From a virus: a stretch of 64,000 nucleotides of DNA. The stretch is from positions 1 through 64,000 of IMG/VR virus record IMGVR_UViG_3300030104_002647; one strand, given 5' to 3'. The notes under the pieces are model-generated. The model did not search any database, had not been told where the DNA came from, and saw nothing but the letters and a program-made list of their open reading frames with translations. Shown one piece after another: positions 6,603 to 12,770 of the stretch; the first letter of the stretch is position 1; every line of letters begins with the position of its first letter. The position numbers and the translations under genes were made by a program.

Positions 6603-7325
6603 TTATTTCTCCGGTTTATAATTAGGATTTGGAGCGTTCTCAGTCGTTAAAACTTGTAACATTATTGCATCCATAAACTGCTCTAAAATGTACCCAAACT
6701 TGTCATCAAAATTGTGGTCTTCTCGCCAATTGTGTAGCCACCTTTTAAAGTCATTAAGCACCTTATAATCAGTCATATATCTGCTTATCCAAGACAGCAT
6801 TCTCTCATAGTATTCAGTAACTACATACTCGTCATGGACGGTACAATTACCACCACAATAGGAGCAATCTTCTGCAATCTCATCATAATCTTGGTCATCA
6901 TCATGCGAATTATAACATCTGCTAGACTCCCAACCACTTCCACCGCACTCACAACAATCCGTAAATCGTTCCTCAATCACATTGCAGTTTCCGTTGTTGA
7001 AGTAGTCGTAATAGAATCTATTAGCTACTCGAATCAGCTCACCATGAATGGTCTCAGCTTCCGCAGAAGATGGAACTAGCTTTTTATACAGCTCGTTATG
7101 TTCTTTTTGGTAAGCTCCTTCATCGTTCCAATACCTTTTGCCTAGCGGTGTTGATTTACCCTGATGCTCTGCTGTTTTTTCCATCCAAGCCATCCAATCG
7201 ACTAATATTTTACGAGCATCGATTTTGCTCATACCGAATCTGCGTTGTAGGTAGGGGGTCGCACCTAGCATATTTGTCTCCCCTGACATCTGCAAATCGC
7301 AGAGGTAATTAAAATGTGTGTTCAT
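6603..7325 (-). CDS. Zinc-finger-like conserved phage protein
   Basis: 240 residues. The N-terminus (YLCDLQMSGETNMLGA, then YLQRRFGMSKIDARKILVDWM) is a recognisable helical phage domain of unknown role. The middle has two cysteine clusters, CCECGGSG (about 124-131) and CSYCGGNC (about 154-161), like the CxxCxGxG units of DnaJ-type zinc modules. A zinc-stabilised binding protein is likely. Its ATG is 26 nt downstream of hammerhead ribozyme 1, so its mRNA should carry the cleaved ribozyme at its 5' end. Confidence 0.6.
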   Translation of the reverse strand: MNTHFNYLCDLQMSGETNMLGATPYLQRRFGMSKIDARKILVDWMAWMEKTAEHQGKSTPLGKRYWNDEGAYQKEHNELYKKLVPSSAEAETIHGELIRVANRFYYDYFNNGNCNVIEERFTDCCECGGSGWESSRCYNSHDDDQDYDEIAEDCSYCGGNCTVHDEYVVTEYYERMLSWISRYMTDYKVLNDFKRWLHNWREDHNFDDKFGYILEQFMDAIMLQVLTTENAPNPNYKPEK

Positions 7326-7351
7326 AATGTTTACATTTTTAATTAATAAAT

Positions 7352-7400
7352 CTGTTTCGACCTTTTGGTCTCATCAGCGATAGTACACACTACCGGACAG
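7352..7400 (-). ncRNA. Type III hammerhead ribozyme 1
   Basis: On the minus strand: stem III CTGT/ACAG (7397-7400 and 7352-7355); cleavage-site C at 7396; stem I CGGTAG/CTATCG with loop TGTGTA; core CTGATGA (7371-7377); stem II GACC/GGTC with loop AAAA; and core GAA then A15.1. All invariant hammerhead core bases are present, with scission predicted between 7396 and 7395. The open end is stem III, hence type III. It ends 26 nt before the ATG at 7325. Confidence 0.9.
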
Positions 7401-7421
7401 GAGCAGTTTAAAATCATGCTC
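7401..7421 (-). repeat. Hairpin abutting hammerhead 1
   Basis: Minus-strand GAGCA/TGCTC closes an 11-nt loop and ends exactly at the first base of ribozyme stem III. Equivalent hairpins precede the other two ribozymes, so this is part of a repeated unit. Confidence 0.55.
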
Positions 7422-7440
7422 AGGATTACACTTACTGAAT

Positions 7441-7851
7441 CTACTCTACGCAGTAGCCATCTTCATCGACTTCTACGACAAAGTAATCTGAGTGATTATC
7501 GACTAGCTCCGCAAGGGTTTCATCATCAATATCATCAATCATATCATCGGATAAGATATCTGAAGATATGGAGGTGTTAAATAACATTCCATCTTCAAAC
7601 ATACTCTGAACCTCTGACATCATTTCATATTCATCGGTGAACAGCTCATCACAAGGGTAATACGCTCCTTTGTCTGCGTCTCTTCTATCGGTGATAATGT
7701 AGATATCAAATCCATCTTTTGAAGTTTCACACAGAATGTGAATCTCTGTTGATTGGTGATAGGGGGTCTCGATTGAACTTCCAAATACATCTTTTAAAAT
7801 GGTTTCAATTCCCATATCTCGAAGCTCTTGAATTTTTACTTTTTTTCTCAT
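7441..7851 (-). CDS. Acidic hypothetical protein
   Basis: 136 residues, very acidic in the C-terminal half (DILSDDMIDDIDDETLAEL and VEVDEDGYCVE). No family recognised. Its net charge and place in the early accessory block would suit a host-interaction or DNA-mimic role, but this is only a guess. Hammerhead 1 and its hairpin follow its stop codon. Confidence 0.5.
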   Translation of the reverse strand: MRKKVKIQELRDMGIETILKDVFGSSIETPYHQSTEIHILCETSKDGFDIYIITDRRDADKGAYYPCDELFTDEYEMMSEVQSMFEDGMLFNTSISSDILSDDMIDDIDDETLAELVDNHSDYFVVEVDEDGYCVE

Positions 7852-7852
7852 T

Positions 7853-8086
7853 TTAGTTTTGATTTAAATTAGACATTCTTTCTTTATGCTCTGCATACAA
7901 TAGAGCGATTATAAGGCACGAACAAAATCCGTACAGGCATACACACGCAATCCAAACAATAACACCGGTAAAAGTGCTTATATCGGTTTTTAGAATGTGG
8001 ATGAATAAATTGCCTACCATAAAAATTATTGGTAAACTGACTAGAGCGTATATTAACGACTCTGAATAAATTAATAGTTTTTTCAT
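7853..8086 (-). CDS. Two-span membrane protein
   Basis: 77 residues with hydrophobic spans at about 9-32 and 41-66 and a charged C-terminus (EHKERMSNLNQN). It is an inner-membrane protein of unknown role. The ATG lies 25 nt downstream of hammerhead ribozyme 2. It is spaced by one base from the next gene. Confidence 0.55.
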   Translation of the reverse strand: MKKLLIYSESLIYALVSLPIIFMVGNLFIHILKTDISTFTGVIVWIACVCLYGFCSCLIIALLYAEHKERMSNLNQN

Positions 8087-8111
8087 AATGTTTATTAATT
8101 AATTATTATTT

Positions 8112-8160
8112 CTGTTTCGTTCTTTTGAACTCATCAGGTAAGGTACACACCTTACGACAG
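8112..8160 (-). ncRNA. Type III hammerhead ribozyme 2
   Basis: Minus-strand elements: stem III CTGT/ACAG (8157-8160, 8112-8115); cleavage C at 8156; stem I GTAAGG/CCTTAC with loop TGTGTA; CTGATGA (8131-8137); stem II GTTC/GAAC with loop AAAA; core GAA. Compared with ribozyme 1, stems I and II change on both sides so pairing is kept, while core and loops are unchanged. This is strong covariation support. It ends 25 nt before the ATG at 8086. Confidence 0.92.
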
Positions 8161-8176
8161 GGGAGCGTTAGCTCCC
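8161..8176 (-). repeat. Hairpin abutting hammerhead 2
   Basis: Minus-strand GGGAGC/GCTCCC with a TAAC tetraloop, ending exactly where ribozyme stem III begins. It may protect the 3' end of the upstream cleavage product. Confidence 0.6.
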
Positions 8177-8186
8177 TTTGTGTTAG

Positions 8187-8423
8187 TTAATTTATTTGTA
8201 TTCTACTTTGTAATATGTTGCGTTCTTCAATTGCTTTTTCAATCTCGTAATCCATTAAACCTTCTAATTGATTTAAGCTGTTATTTAACCTGTTAATATG
8301 TGCTACATTTGTGCATATATTTAAATGCCCATTAGCTATTAAAGTTTCATGTTGAAACACTTCTATTCCTCTGTTTTCGGAATCAATTTGTTCTGTAAAA
8401 TACACTTCTAGATTATATCTCAT
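8187..8423 (-). CDS. Hypothetical protein
   Basis: 78 residues with a beta-like N-terminal half and a helical C-terminal half (LNNSLNQLEGLMDYEIEKAI). No family recognised. The gene is 4 bp from its upstream neighbour, and its transcript end would be generated by hammerhead 2 cleavage. Confidence 0.5.
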   Translation of the reverse strand: MRYNLEVYFTEQIDSENRGIEVFQHETLIANGHLNICTNVAHINRLNNSLNQLEGLMDYEIEKAIEERNILQSRIQIN

Positions 8424-8427
8424 AATT

Positions 8428-8718
8428 TTATTTATTTAAGTTAGTAAGTTTGTAAATGCCGTCTTTTATTTTCTCTCTAGTTTCTTCTATATATTCGCCT
8501 AGAAAAGCATTTCTATATTTCCCTGTTGTTCTTGAATAATCCCAATAATATTCATCTAATTCAATCGGTTTACTTCCGTTAGGAATAAAGGCAATTATCG
8601 AATTATAGCTTTGAAAATAGCTACCCTTTTTAGTGTGAATTTTAAATTGATTTGCAACAGGGTTTCCTGAGTTGCTGTAAAAGTTTCGTACTCTGTAAAA
8701 ATCTTTTAAATTTTTCAT
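8428..8718 (-). CDS. Conserved small phage protein
   Basis: 96 residues. The pattern ANQFKIHTKKGSYFQSYNS, then IAFI, then LDEYYWDYSRTTGKYRNAFL is that of a recurrent uncharacterised family in Bacteroidota phages and mobile DNA. It is likely a compact soluble protein. Start context is AAACATTATG. Function is unknown. Confidence 0.6.
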   Translation of the reverse strand: MKNLKDFYRVRNFYSNSGNPVANQFKIHTKKGSYFQSYNSIIAFIPNGSKPIELDEYYWDYSRTTGKYRNAFLGEYIEETREKIKDGIYKLTNLNK

Positions 8719-8729
8719 AATGTTTAGTT

Positions 8730-8924
8730 TTAGTTATTATATTCTTCGCAATTCTCATCTCGAAGCTCTTGTATTTCTTGCTCAATAAACGATTCTAATC
8801 TGCAAACTAGCTCTTGTATATCGTTATCGTTTAATAATTCTTCAGATTCAATTTGTTCTGCCAAGTAGTTGTAAAAACCGCTTTCGTTTCCAAATTCTGA
8901 AATGTTTTGAATTAATTCTCTCAT
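8730..8924 (-). CDS. Small acidic protein
   Basis: 64 residues, strongly acidic and helical (SEELLNDNDIQELVCRLESF). No family recognised. The ATG at 8924 follows hammerhead 3 by 24 nt. Confidence 0.5.
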   Translation of the reverse strand: MRELIQNISEFGNESGFYNYLAEQIESEELLNDNDIQELVCRLESFIEQEIQELRDENCEEYNN

Positions 8925-8948
8925 AATGTTTGTTATTAAATTTATAAT

Positions 8949-8995
8949 CTGTTTCTGCTTTCGCTTCTTCAGGTAAGGCGCACACCTTACGACAG
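8949..8995 (-). ncRNA. Type III hammerhead ribozyme 3 (divergent stem II)
   Basis: Minus-strand stem III CTGT/ACAG (8992-8995, 8949-8952), cleavage C at 8991, stem I GTAAGG/CCTTAC with loop TGTGCG, core CTGAAGA (8966-8972) and GAA. Position 7 is A instead of T, which the fold tolerates. Stem II is only a G-C and a C-G pair under a GAAA loop, with an A/A mismatch where the usual G10.1-C11.1 pair should be, so cleavage may be slow or lost. It ends 24 nt before the ATG at 8924. Confidence 0.78.
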
Positions 8996-9019
8996 GAGCA
9001 GTTTTTTCTCGACTTGCTC
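8996..9019 (-). repeat. Hairpin abutting hammerhead 3
   Basis: Minus-strand GAGCA/TGCTC around a 14-nt loop, adjoining ribozyme stem III as in the other two copies. Confidence 0.5.
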
Positions 9020-9031
9020 AGGTCGGTTCTG

Positions 9032-9094
9032 TTATACAAAGACAATCTCAAATTCTTGAGATATATCCTGTATTGCTATATCATATGCATTCAT
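9032..9094 (-). CDS. Possible 20-aa mini-ORF
   Basis: The reading frame MNAYDIAIQDISQEFEIVFV begins at an ATG preceded by TAAACATT, the same start context as the confirmed neighbours, and ends before hairpin and hammerhead 3. It may be a leader peptide or the remnant of a longer gene. Only the start context supports it. Confidence 0.35.
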   Translation of the reverse strand: MNAYDIAIQDISQEFEIVFV

Positions 9095-9119
9095 AATGTT
9101 TAGTATTAAATTAATATTT

Positions 9120-9728
9120 TTATTCACCGCCTGTTATCTCTTCTTCTCTGATGCGGTCTTCAATCTCTTCTTCGCTCATGTACTCATACAAGTAATGATT
9201 TATAATCATTTCAGGACATTTGAACAGTTTCGCATCTGTGTAACCTCCTCTGACATCGCATCCGTTGTGTATCTGTAAGAGTAAATATTCTTCGCCGTTG
9301 ATTGTCAACCATCCGCCCTGAAGGGTCTGCGATAGGTCAGAATCGCCGTTGTATGTGTTGAAGGTTCGACCCTCTTCAATCTCGTTGCCCTCTGTTAAAT
9401 CGTTCCACGCTTCGAGAGAAACTCCCCACGCTTCAGAATCGCCGTTCCAATCTGTTGCTCCTGATTGAATATCGTTAAAATTGTTGCAAATGTAATCTAG
9501 TTCTAACGCTGAATCATCACCGGCTAAGAAGTGAAATACTGATACTTCTCTGTTAATCCATCCGTTTTCATCTGTTATGGTTTCCGGTTGGTCATTCTCG
9601 AAATCTGACTGACTGCGTTTTTGGTTTCGTTCCCAATGTCTACCGTAAGCACCGCCTGAATCTAGCATGTGCGAACCTGTTGACTCTGTTAACATTTCGT
9701 AAATTAATTCTTTTAAATAAGTGTTCAT
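9120..9728 (-). CDS. First gene of the early operon, unknown
   Basis: 202 residues, acidic (pI near 4 by inspection). It begins MNTYLKELIYEMLTESTGSHMLDSGG, continues YGRHWERNQKR and carries ISVFHFL-like and EYLLLQIHNGCDVRGGYT blocks. I recall similar proteins in phages and plasmids but no assigned function. As the promoter-proximal early gene it is a candidate host-takeover or anti-defence factor. The start follows a promoter-like box by 41 bp and a small GCC-GAAA-GGC hairpin. Confidence 0.55.
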   Translation of the reverse strand: MNTYLKELIYEMLTESTGSHMLDSGGAYGRHWERNQKRSQSDFENDQPETITDENGWINREVSVFHFLAGDDSALELDYICNNFNDIQSGATDWNGDSEAWGVSLEAWNDLTEGNEIEEGRTFNTYNGDSDLSQTLQGGWLTINGEEYLLLQIHNGCDVRGGYTDAKLFKCPEMIINHYLYEYMSEEEIEDRIREEEITGGE

Positions 9729-9769
9729 TTTAAGTAAATTTTAGTGCCTTTCGGCTGTTAATAATACAG

Positions 9770-9777
9770 CAAAGATA
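9770..9777 (-). promoter_or_regulatory. Early minus-strand promoter (-7 box TATCTTTG)
   Basis: Minus-strand TATCTTTG matches the Bacteroidota -7 box TAnnTTTG and is embedded in very AT-rich DNA upstream of the first gene of the left arm. It is the best candidate for driving the long minus-strand operon. The -33 element is not clear. Confidence 0.55.
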
Positions 9778-9841
9778 TAAACTTTTTTTTAATTCTCGTA
9801 TAATTTTAGTTTTTTTTTCGTTTAATTATTTTCTCTTTGTG

Positions 9842-9891
9842 TTGATAACTCTGTAACTTGCTGAGGTTCAACGCTTTACATGTTGATAATT
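9842..9891. repeat. Two TGTTGATAA motifs (DnaA-box-like)
   Basis: TGTTGATAA occurs at 9842-9850 and 9883-9891. Its complement TTATCAACA differs at one base from the E. coli DnaA box TTATCCACA. These sites, in the gap between the divergent arms, are candidates for binding by the phage DnaA-IV-like proteins or host DnaA. Confidence 0.4.
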
Positions 9892-9974
9892 CACGCAAAT
9901 TTATTTAATCTTTTTTGATTGGGTTCGGTTGCTCTCTTTATTCTTTGTGTCTCTGTTCACAAAAATAAATATTT

Positions 9975-10176
9975 GGGGGAAGGTTTAGAGGTTATCCGGT
10001 GGGGGTGTGGGGTGTGTGTGGTGTGTGATGAGGGAAGGCAGGAAGGAGGGCAGGAGGTCGGGCAGGTAGCCGGACAAAATTTGTAAAAAATTAGACAGGA
10101 ACGAGTCAAAACACTAAGGGGGGTCAAAAATAAATCTGACTTTTTTTTTGCGGCACACAAACGCATAACGGGGGGG
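9975..10176 (+). other. G-rich tract in the divergent intergenic region
   Basis: The 506-bp gap 9729-10234 has no credible gene. From 9975 to about 10073 the plus strand is nearly all G, T and A with G runs of 2-5 (GGTGGGGGTGTGGGG, then GAGGGAAGGCAGGAAGGAGG). A G6 run lies at 10118-10123 and a G7 run at 10170-10176. This is extreme for an AT-rich genome and could fold as G-quadruplexes, mainly two-tier. It separates the two transcription units, so an origin, packaging start or promoter-insulating element is possible. Confidence 0.6.
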
Positions 10177-10212
10177 AGTCTAAACAGTACATATAACTAA
10201 ATAAAATTTTTG

Positions 10213-10220
10213 TATCTTTA
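10213..10220 (+). promoter_or_regulatory. -7-like box TATCTTTA
   Basis: TATCTTTA, one base from TAnnTTTG, lies 14 bp before the ATG at 10235. It would give a very short leader. Likely promoter of the first rightward gene. Confidence 0.45.
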
Positions 10221-10234
10221 CAAAAAAAATTATT

Positions 10235-10471
10235 ATGGGCAAACCTTACAAACAATTACAAAAGGACGGAAAGATTTCCAACTTTGTAGACGGACTGTAT
10301 ATTCAGAACGGTAGAGAAATGAATGCAAGAGCAGATGGTATGACAGGTATTGCACGTGCTTCTATGTATAGACAACAAATGAAGAAGCAATATAAAATAG
10401 ATTGTATCGCTGATGGAATAGAGAGAGCTAAAATGAGAATGGATGGCGATAAAGATATATATGAGTTTTAG
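10235..10471 (+). CDS. Hypothetical basic protein, first rightward gene
   Basis: 78 residues, basic, rich in Met, Arg and Lys (MTGIARASMYRQQMKKQYK). No family recognised. It is a single-gene unit: a promoter-like box immediately upstream and a strong terminator immediately downstream. Confidence 0.5.
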   Translation: MGKPYKQLQKDGKISNFVDGLYIQNGREMNARADGMTGIARASMYRQQMKKQYKIDCIADGIERAKMRMDGDKDIYEF

Positions 10472-10497
10472 TTGATGATGAGTATGTGTGTTGATTG

Positions 10498-10528
10498 AAA
10501 GGGGGATTCTAACGAATCCCTTTTTTTT
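10498..10528 (+). terminator. Rho-independent terminator
   Basis: GGGATTC/GAATCCC with a TAAC loop, flanked by A on the left and eight T on the right. It terminates the 78-aa gene, isolating it from groEL. Confidence 0.85.
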
Positions 10529-10550
10529 ATGTTGTAATTTAACAAAGTTG

Positions 10551-10629
10551 TGTTGATTTTGTGTTGATTTTAAAATTGATAATTAATTACAAATCAATAA
10601 CTTATAAAAATAAATGTTGAAATGTTGAT
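10551..10629 (+). repeat. Second TGTTGATTTT tandem pair plus related copies
   Basis: TGTTGATTTT at 10551 and 10562 (11-bp spacing, identical to the pair at 1097/1108), followed by an ATTGATAATTAATT stretch, TGTTGAA at 10615 and TGTTGAT at 10623. A single TGTTGAT also lies at 10491. The rest of the 298-bp gap to groEL is AT-rich, with an (AG)7 run at 10677-10690. Candidate operator or iteron cluster. Confidence 0.6.
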
Positions 10630-10740
10630 TTGAAAAAGGAACTGTAGTCAGAAAAAAACATATGCGTTAAATAAAAAGAGAGAGAGAGAGTAGACGACAA
10701 TTAAATTCAGCATTGCAGCATAAAGTATAAATAGTTTTTA

Positions 10741-10748
10741 TATCTTTG
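10741..10748 (+). promoter_or_regulatory. groEL promoter (-7 box TATCTTTG)
   Basis: TATCTTTG lies 21 bp before the groEL ATG in an AT-rich context. The -33 region is not obvious. Confidence 0.55.
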
Positions 10749-10769
10749 CCTAAATTAAATACACTTTAA

Positions 10770-12383
10770 ATGAATCCAATTAAAATGCCATCCGGCTTTA
10801 ATCCAAAGGAATTATCTTTTGGAGATGAAGGGAGAAATAAACTTATCTCCGGTATTACCCAAATCGCAAATGCAGTAAAGAGCACTTTAGGTCCTAGAGG
10901 GAATACAGTATTAATAGAATCACAATATGTAACGGGAGGATTAACTGTAACTAAAGACGGTGTAACCGTAGCTAAGGCAGTTGATTTACTCGACCCTGTA
11001 GAGAACCTAGCGGTTCGTATGATGAAACAGGCGGCAGACAATACAGCATCCTCAGCAGGAGACGGAACAACTACAGCTATCGTATTGACTGAAGAGTTAG
11101 TGAAGCAGGGTAATGAATTAATGGATGATACCACAAACAGAGCTGAGGTTCTGCGTGAGATAGTGAGTGAGACTGAGAGAGTGATTGAGCGATTAAAGAA
11201 AGCATCAAAGAAGATTACAAATAAAAGACTGAAAGATGTTGCTGTTATCTCAGCAAACAATGACAAGGTTATAGGTAAAGTAATTGCAGATACATATAAG
11301 AAAGTAGGCAAGAACGGAATCGTTACTGTAGAAAAGTCAGAGTCTAGTGAAACATATAGTGAAACCACAAACGGTATTAAAATAGATAGAGGTTGGACTT
11401 CTCCTTTATTTGTAAACAATCAAAAGAAAGACGAGTCTATATTAGAAAATGTACATGTACTTGTAAGCGATGCTGAGATTAATAATGTATTGGCAATTGA
11501 AGGAATACTAAAACCAATTATCAACGAACAAAAGAAATTATTAATTATTGCACCAATGTCTGTTAATGTAGTAAACACTTTAGCTGCGAATGTAGTAAAG
11601 AATGGATTACAGTTATGTGTGATAGGTCCTCCGCAGTTTGGATACAAACAACACGAGCTTATGCAAGACATAGCAGTTTCGGTGGGTGCGAAATACTTTT
11701 CAGAAAAAACAGGAGATGATTTATCATTAATAACATTTGCTGACTTAGGTCATGCTGATAAATGTATAGTAGGTCAAGAGTCTTCTATATTAATTAAATC
11801 ATCCACACAAGAAACTGATGTTAGTGAACGAGTATCTCAACTATGGGATGCACACAAGATAACATCAAAGAAAGAAGATAAAGAGTTTATACTTTCAAGA
11901 ATAGCATCCCTTAGTGGTGGTATAGGTGTAATCTATGTTGGAGGACAAACTGATATTGAACAAAAAGAATTGTTCGATAGAGTAGATGATGCAGTATGTG
12001 CAGTTCGTTCCGCACTACAAGAAGGAATATTACCGGGAGGTGGAATAGCATTATATGATATTGCTGCAGCTCCAAGACAAGAGTCAGAAAAAAAATCCAA
12101 AAAAATTGCTGACGCAATTTTGTATAATTCTCTAATAGCTCCTTTAGCACAAATTTTAAAAAATGCCGGACTAGACCCTGAAGAACTATATTGTTGTTCA
12201 AAAGAAGACGGAAAAGGATTTGATGTAAAGAATGAAAAATGGGGGAGTATGATTGATATGGGAATTATTGACCCAATGAAAGTAACTAAGAGTGCTTTAC
12301 AAAATGCAGTTTCAGTAGCAGTAACAATATTATCAACCAATGCCATAATAACAATGGCACGAACATACGAACAGAAAGATTAA
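10770..12383 (+). CDS. groEL: Chaperonin GroEL (phage-encoded)
   Basis: 537 residues, close to the 548 of E. coli GroEL and collinear with it. Key elements: TLGPRGNTV (39-47), GDGTTT (97-102) of the ATP site, VDDAVCAVRSALQEG containing the catalytic Asp equivalent of D398, and LPGGGIAL. The apical segment is divergent (VIGPPQFGYKQHELMQDIAV replaces the usual APGFGDRR block), and the C-terminus (MARTYEQKD) lacks the GGM repeat tail. It presumably folds phage proteins such as capsid or fibre subunits. The order groEL then groES is the reverse of bacterial operons. Confidence 0.96.
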   Translation: MNPIKMPSGFNPKELSFGDEGRNKLISGITQIANAVKSTLGPRGNTVLIESQYVTGGLTVTKDGVTVAKAVDLLDPVENLAVRMMKQAADNTASSAGDGTTTAIVLTEELVKQGNELMDDTTNRAEVLREIVSETERVIERLKKASKKITNKRLKDVAVISANNDKVIGKVIADTYKKVGKNGIVTVEKSESSETYSETTNGIKIDRGWTSPLFVNNQKKDESILENVHVLVSDAEINNVLAIEGILKPIINEQKKLLIIAPMSVNVVNTLAANVVKNGLQLCVIGPPQFGYKQHELMQDIAVSVGAKYFSEKTGDDLSLITFADLGHADKCIVGQESSILIKSSTQETDVSERVSQLWDAHKITSKKEDKEFILSRIASLSGGIGVIYVGGQTDIEQKELFDRVDDAVCAVRSALQEGILPGGGIALYDIAAAPRQESEKKSKKIADAILYNSLIAPLAQILKNAGLDPEELYCCSKEDGKGFDVKNEKWGSMIDMGIIDPMKVTKSALQNAVSVAVTILSTNAIITMARTYEQKD

Positions 12384-12397
12384 TTAAATTAAATAAA

Positions 12398-12526
12398 ATG
12401 GTAATACATAATTATATATTCGATAGCTTTAGACAAGACAAAGCTGAAATTGAAAAAGCTATAAAGTTATTAGAAAAAAATGGCTATATAGTATACAACA
12501 AAGATAAAGTATATGATAGCGATTAA
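12398..12526 (+). CDS. 42-aa ORF between groEL and groES
   Basis: Reads MVIHNYIFDSFRQDKAEIEK followed by a helical Lys/Glu segment and a short beta-like end (NGYIVYNKDKVYDSD). It starts 14 bp after the groEL stop with an AAATAAA leader and overlaps the groES start by 14 bases, so all three are coupled. No family recognised. Confidence 0.5.
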   Translation: MVIHNYIFDSFRQDKAEIEKAIKLLEKNGYIVYNKDKVYDSD

Positions 12527-12770
12527 TAAGTATATAATAGTAGAGAATGTAAAGGAAGAATTAAAAACTGAATCCGGTTTATTATTATCTGAGCAAGATG
12601 CAGAACAATTTCGTTACAGAAAAGCTAAAGTAGTCACACCGGGTACTGAAGTAAAATCTATTAATAAAGACGATATAATATATTACGACAAAAGAGCCGG
12701 ATACCAAATGGTGCTTGAAGGTTTAACTTGTTCTATTATTAGGGAGCAAGATGTCGTTGTTGTCTTATAA
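12513..12770 (+). CDS. groES: Co-chaperonin GroES
   Basis: 85 residues, slightly shorter than the usual 95-100. It has the cpn10 pattern: a central mobile-loop equivalent LKTESGLLLSE (17-27), then KAKVVTPGTEVKSINKDDIIYYDKRAG (33-59) matching the G-x-G ... V-K-x-G-D-x-V-x-F strand order, and a C-terminal I-I-x-E-Q-D-V-V-V-V-L like the D-I-L-A-x-I end of GroES. It caps the phage GroEL encoded just upstream. Confidence 0.85.
   Translation: MIAINKYIIVENVKEELKTESGLLLSEQDAEQFRYRKAKVVTPGTEVKSINKDDIIYYDKRAGYQMVLEGLTCSIIREQDVVVVL

Noticed and set aside
8848-9051. Minus-strand ORF of 67 aa
   Set aside because: It reads through hammerhead 3 and its hairpin and overlaps the real 64-aa gene in another frame.
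9957-10166. Minus-strand ORF of 69 aa in the divergent gap
   Set aside because: It is the complement of the G-rich tract (Cys/Pro/Ser/Thr/His from C-rich codons) with no start context and no plausible protein.
10677-10690. (AG)7 microsatellite before groEL
   Set aside because: Short simple repeat, no evidence of function; noted only as part of the gap.
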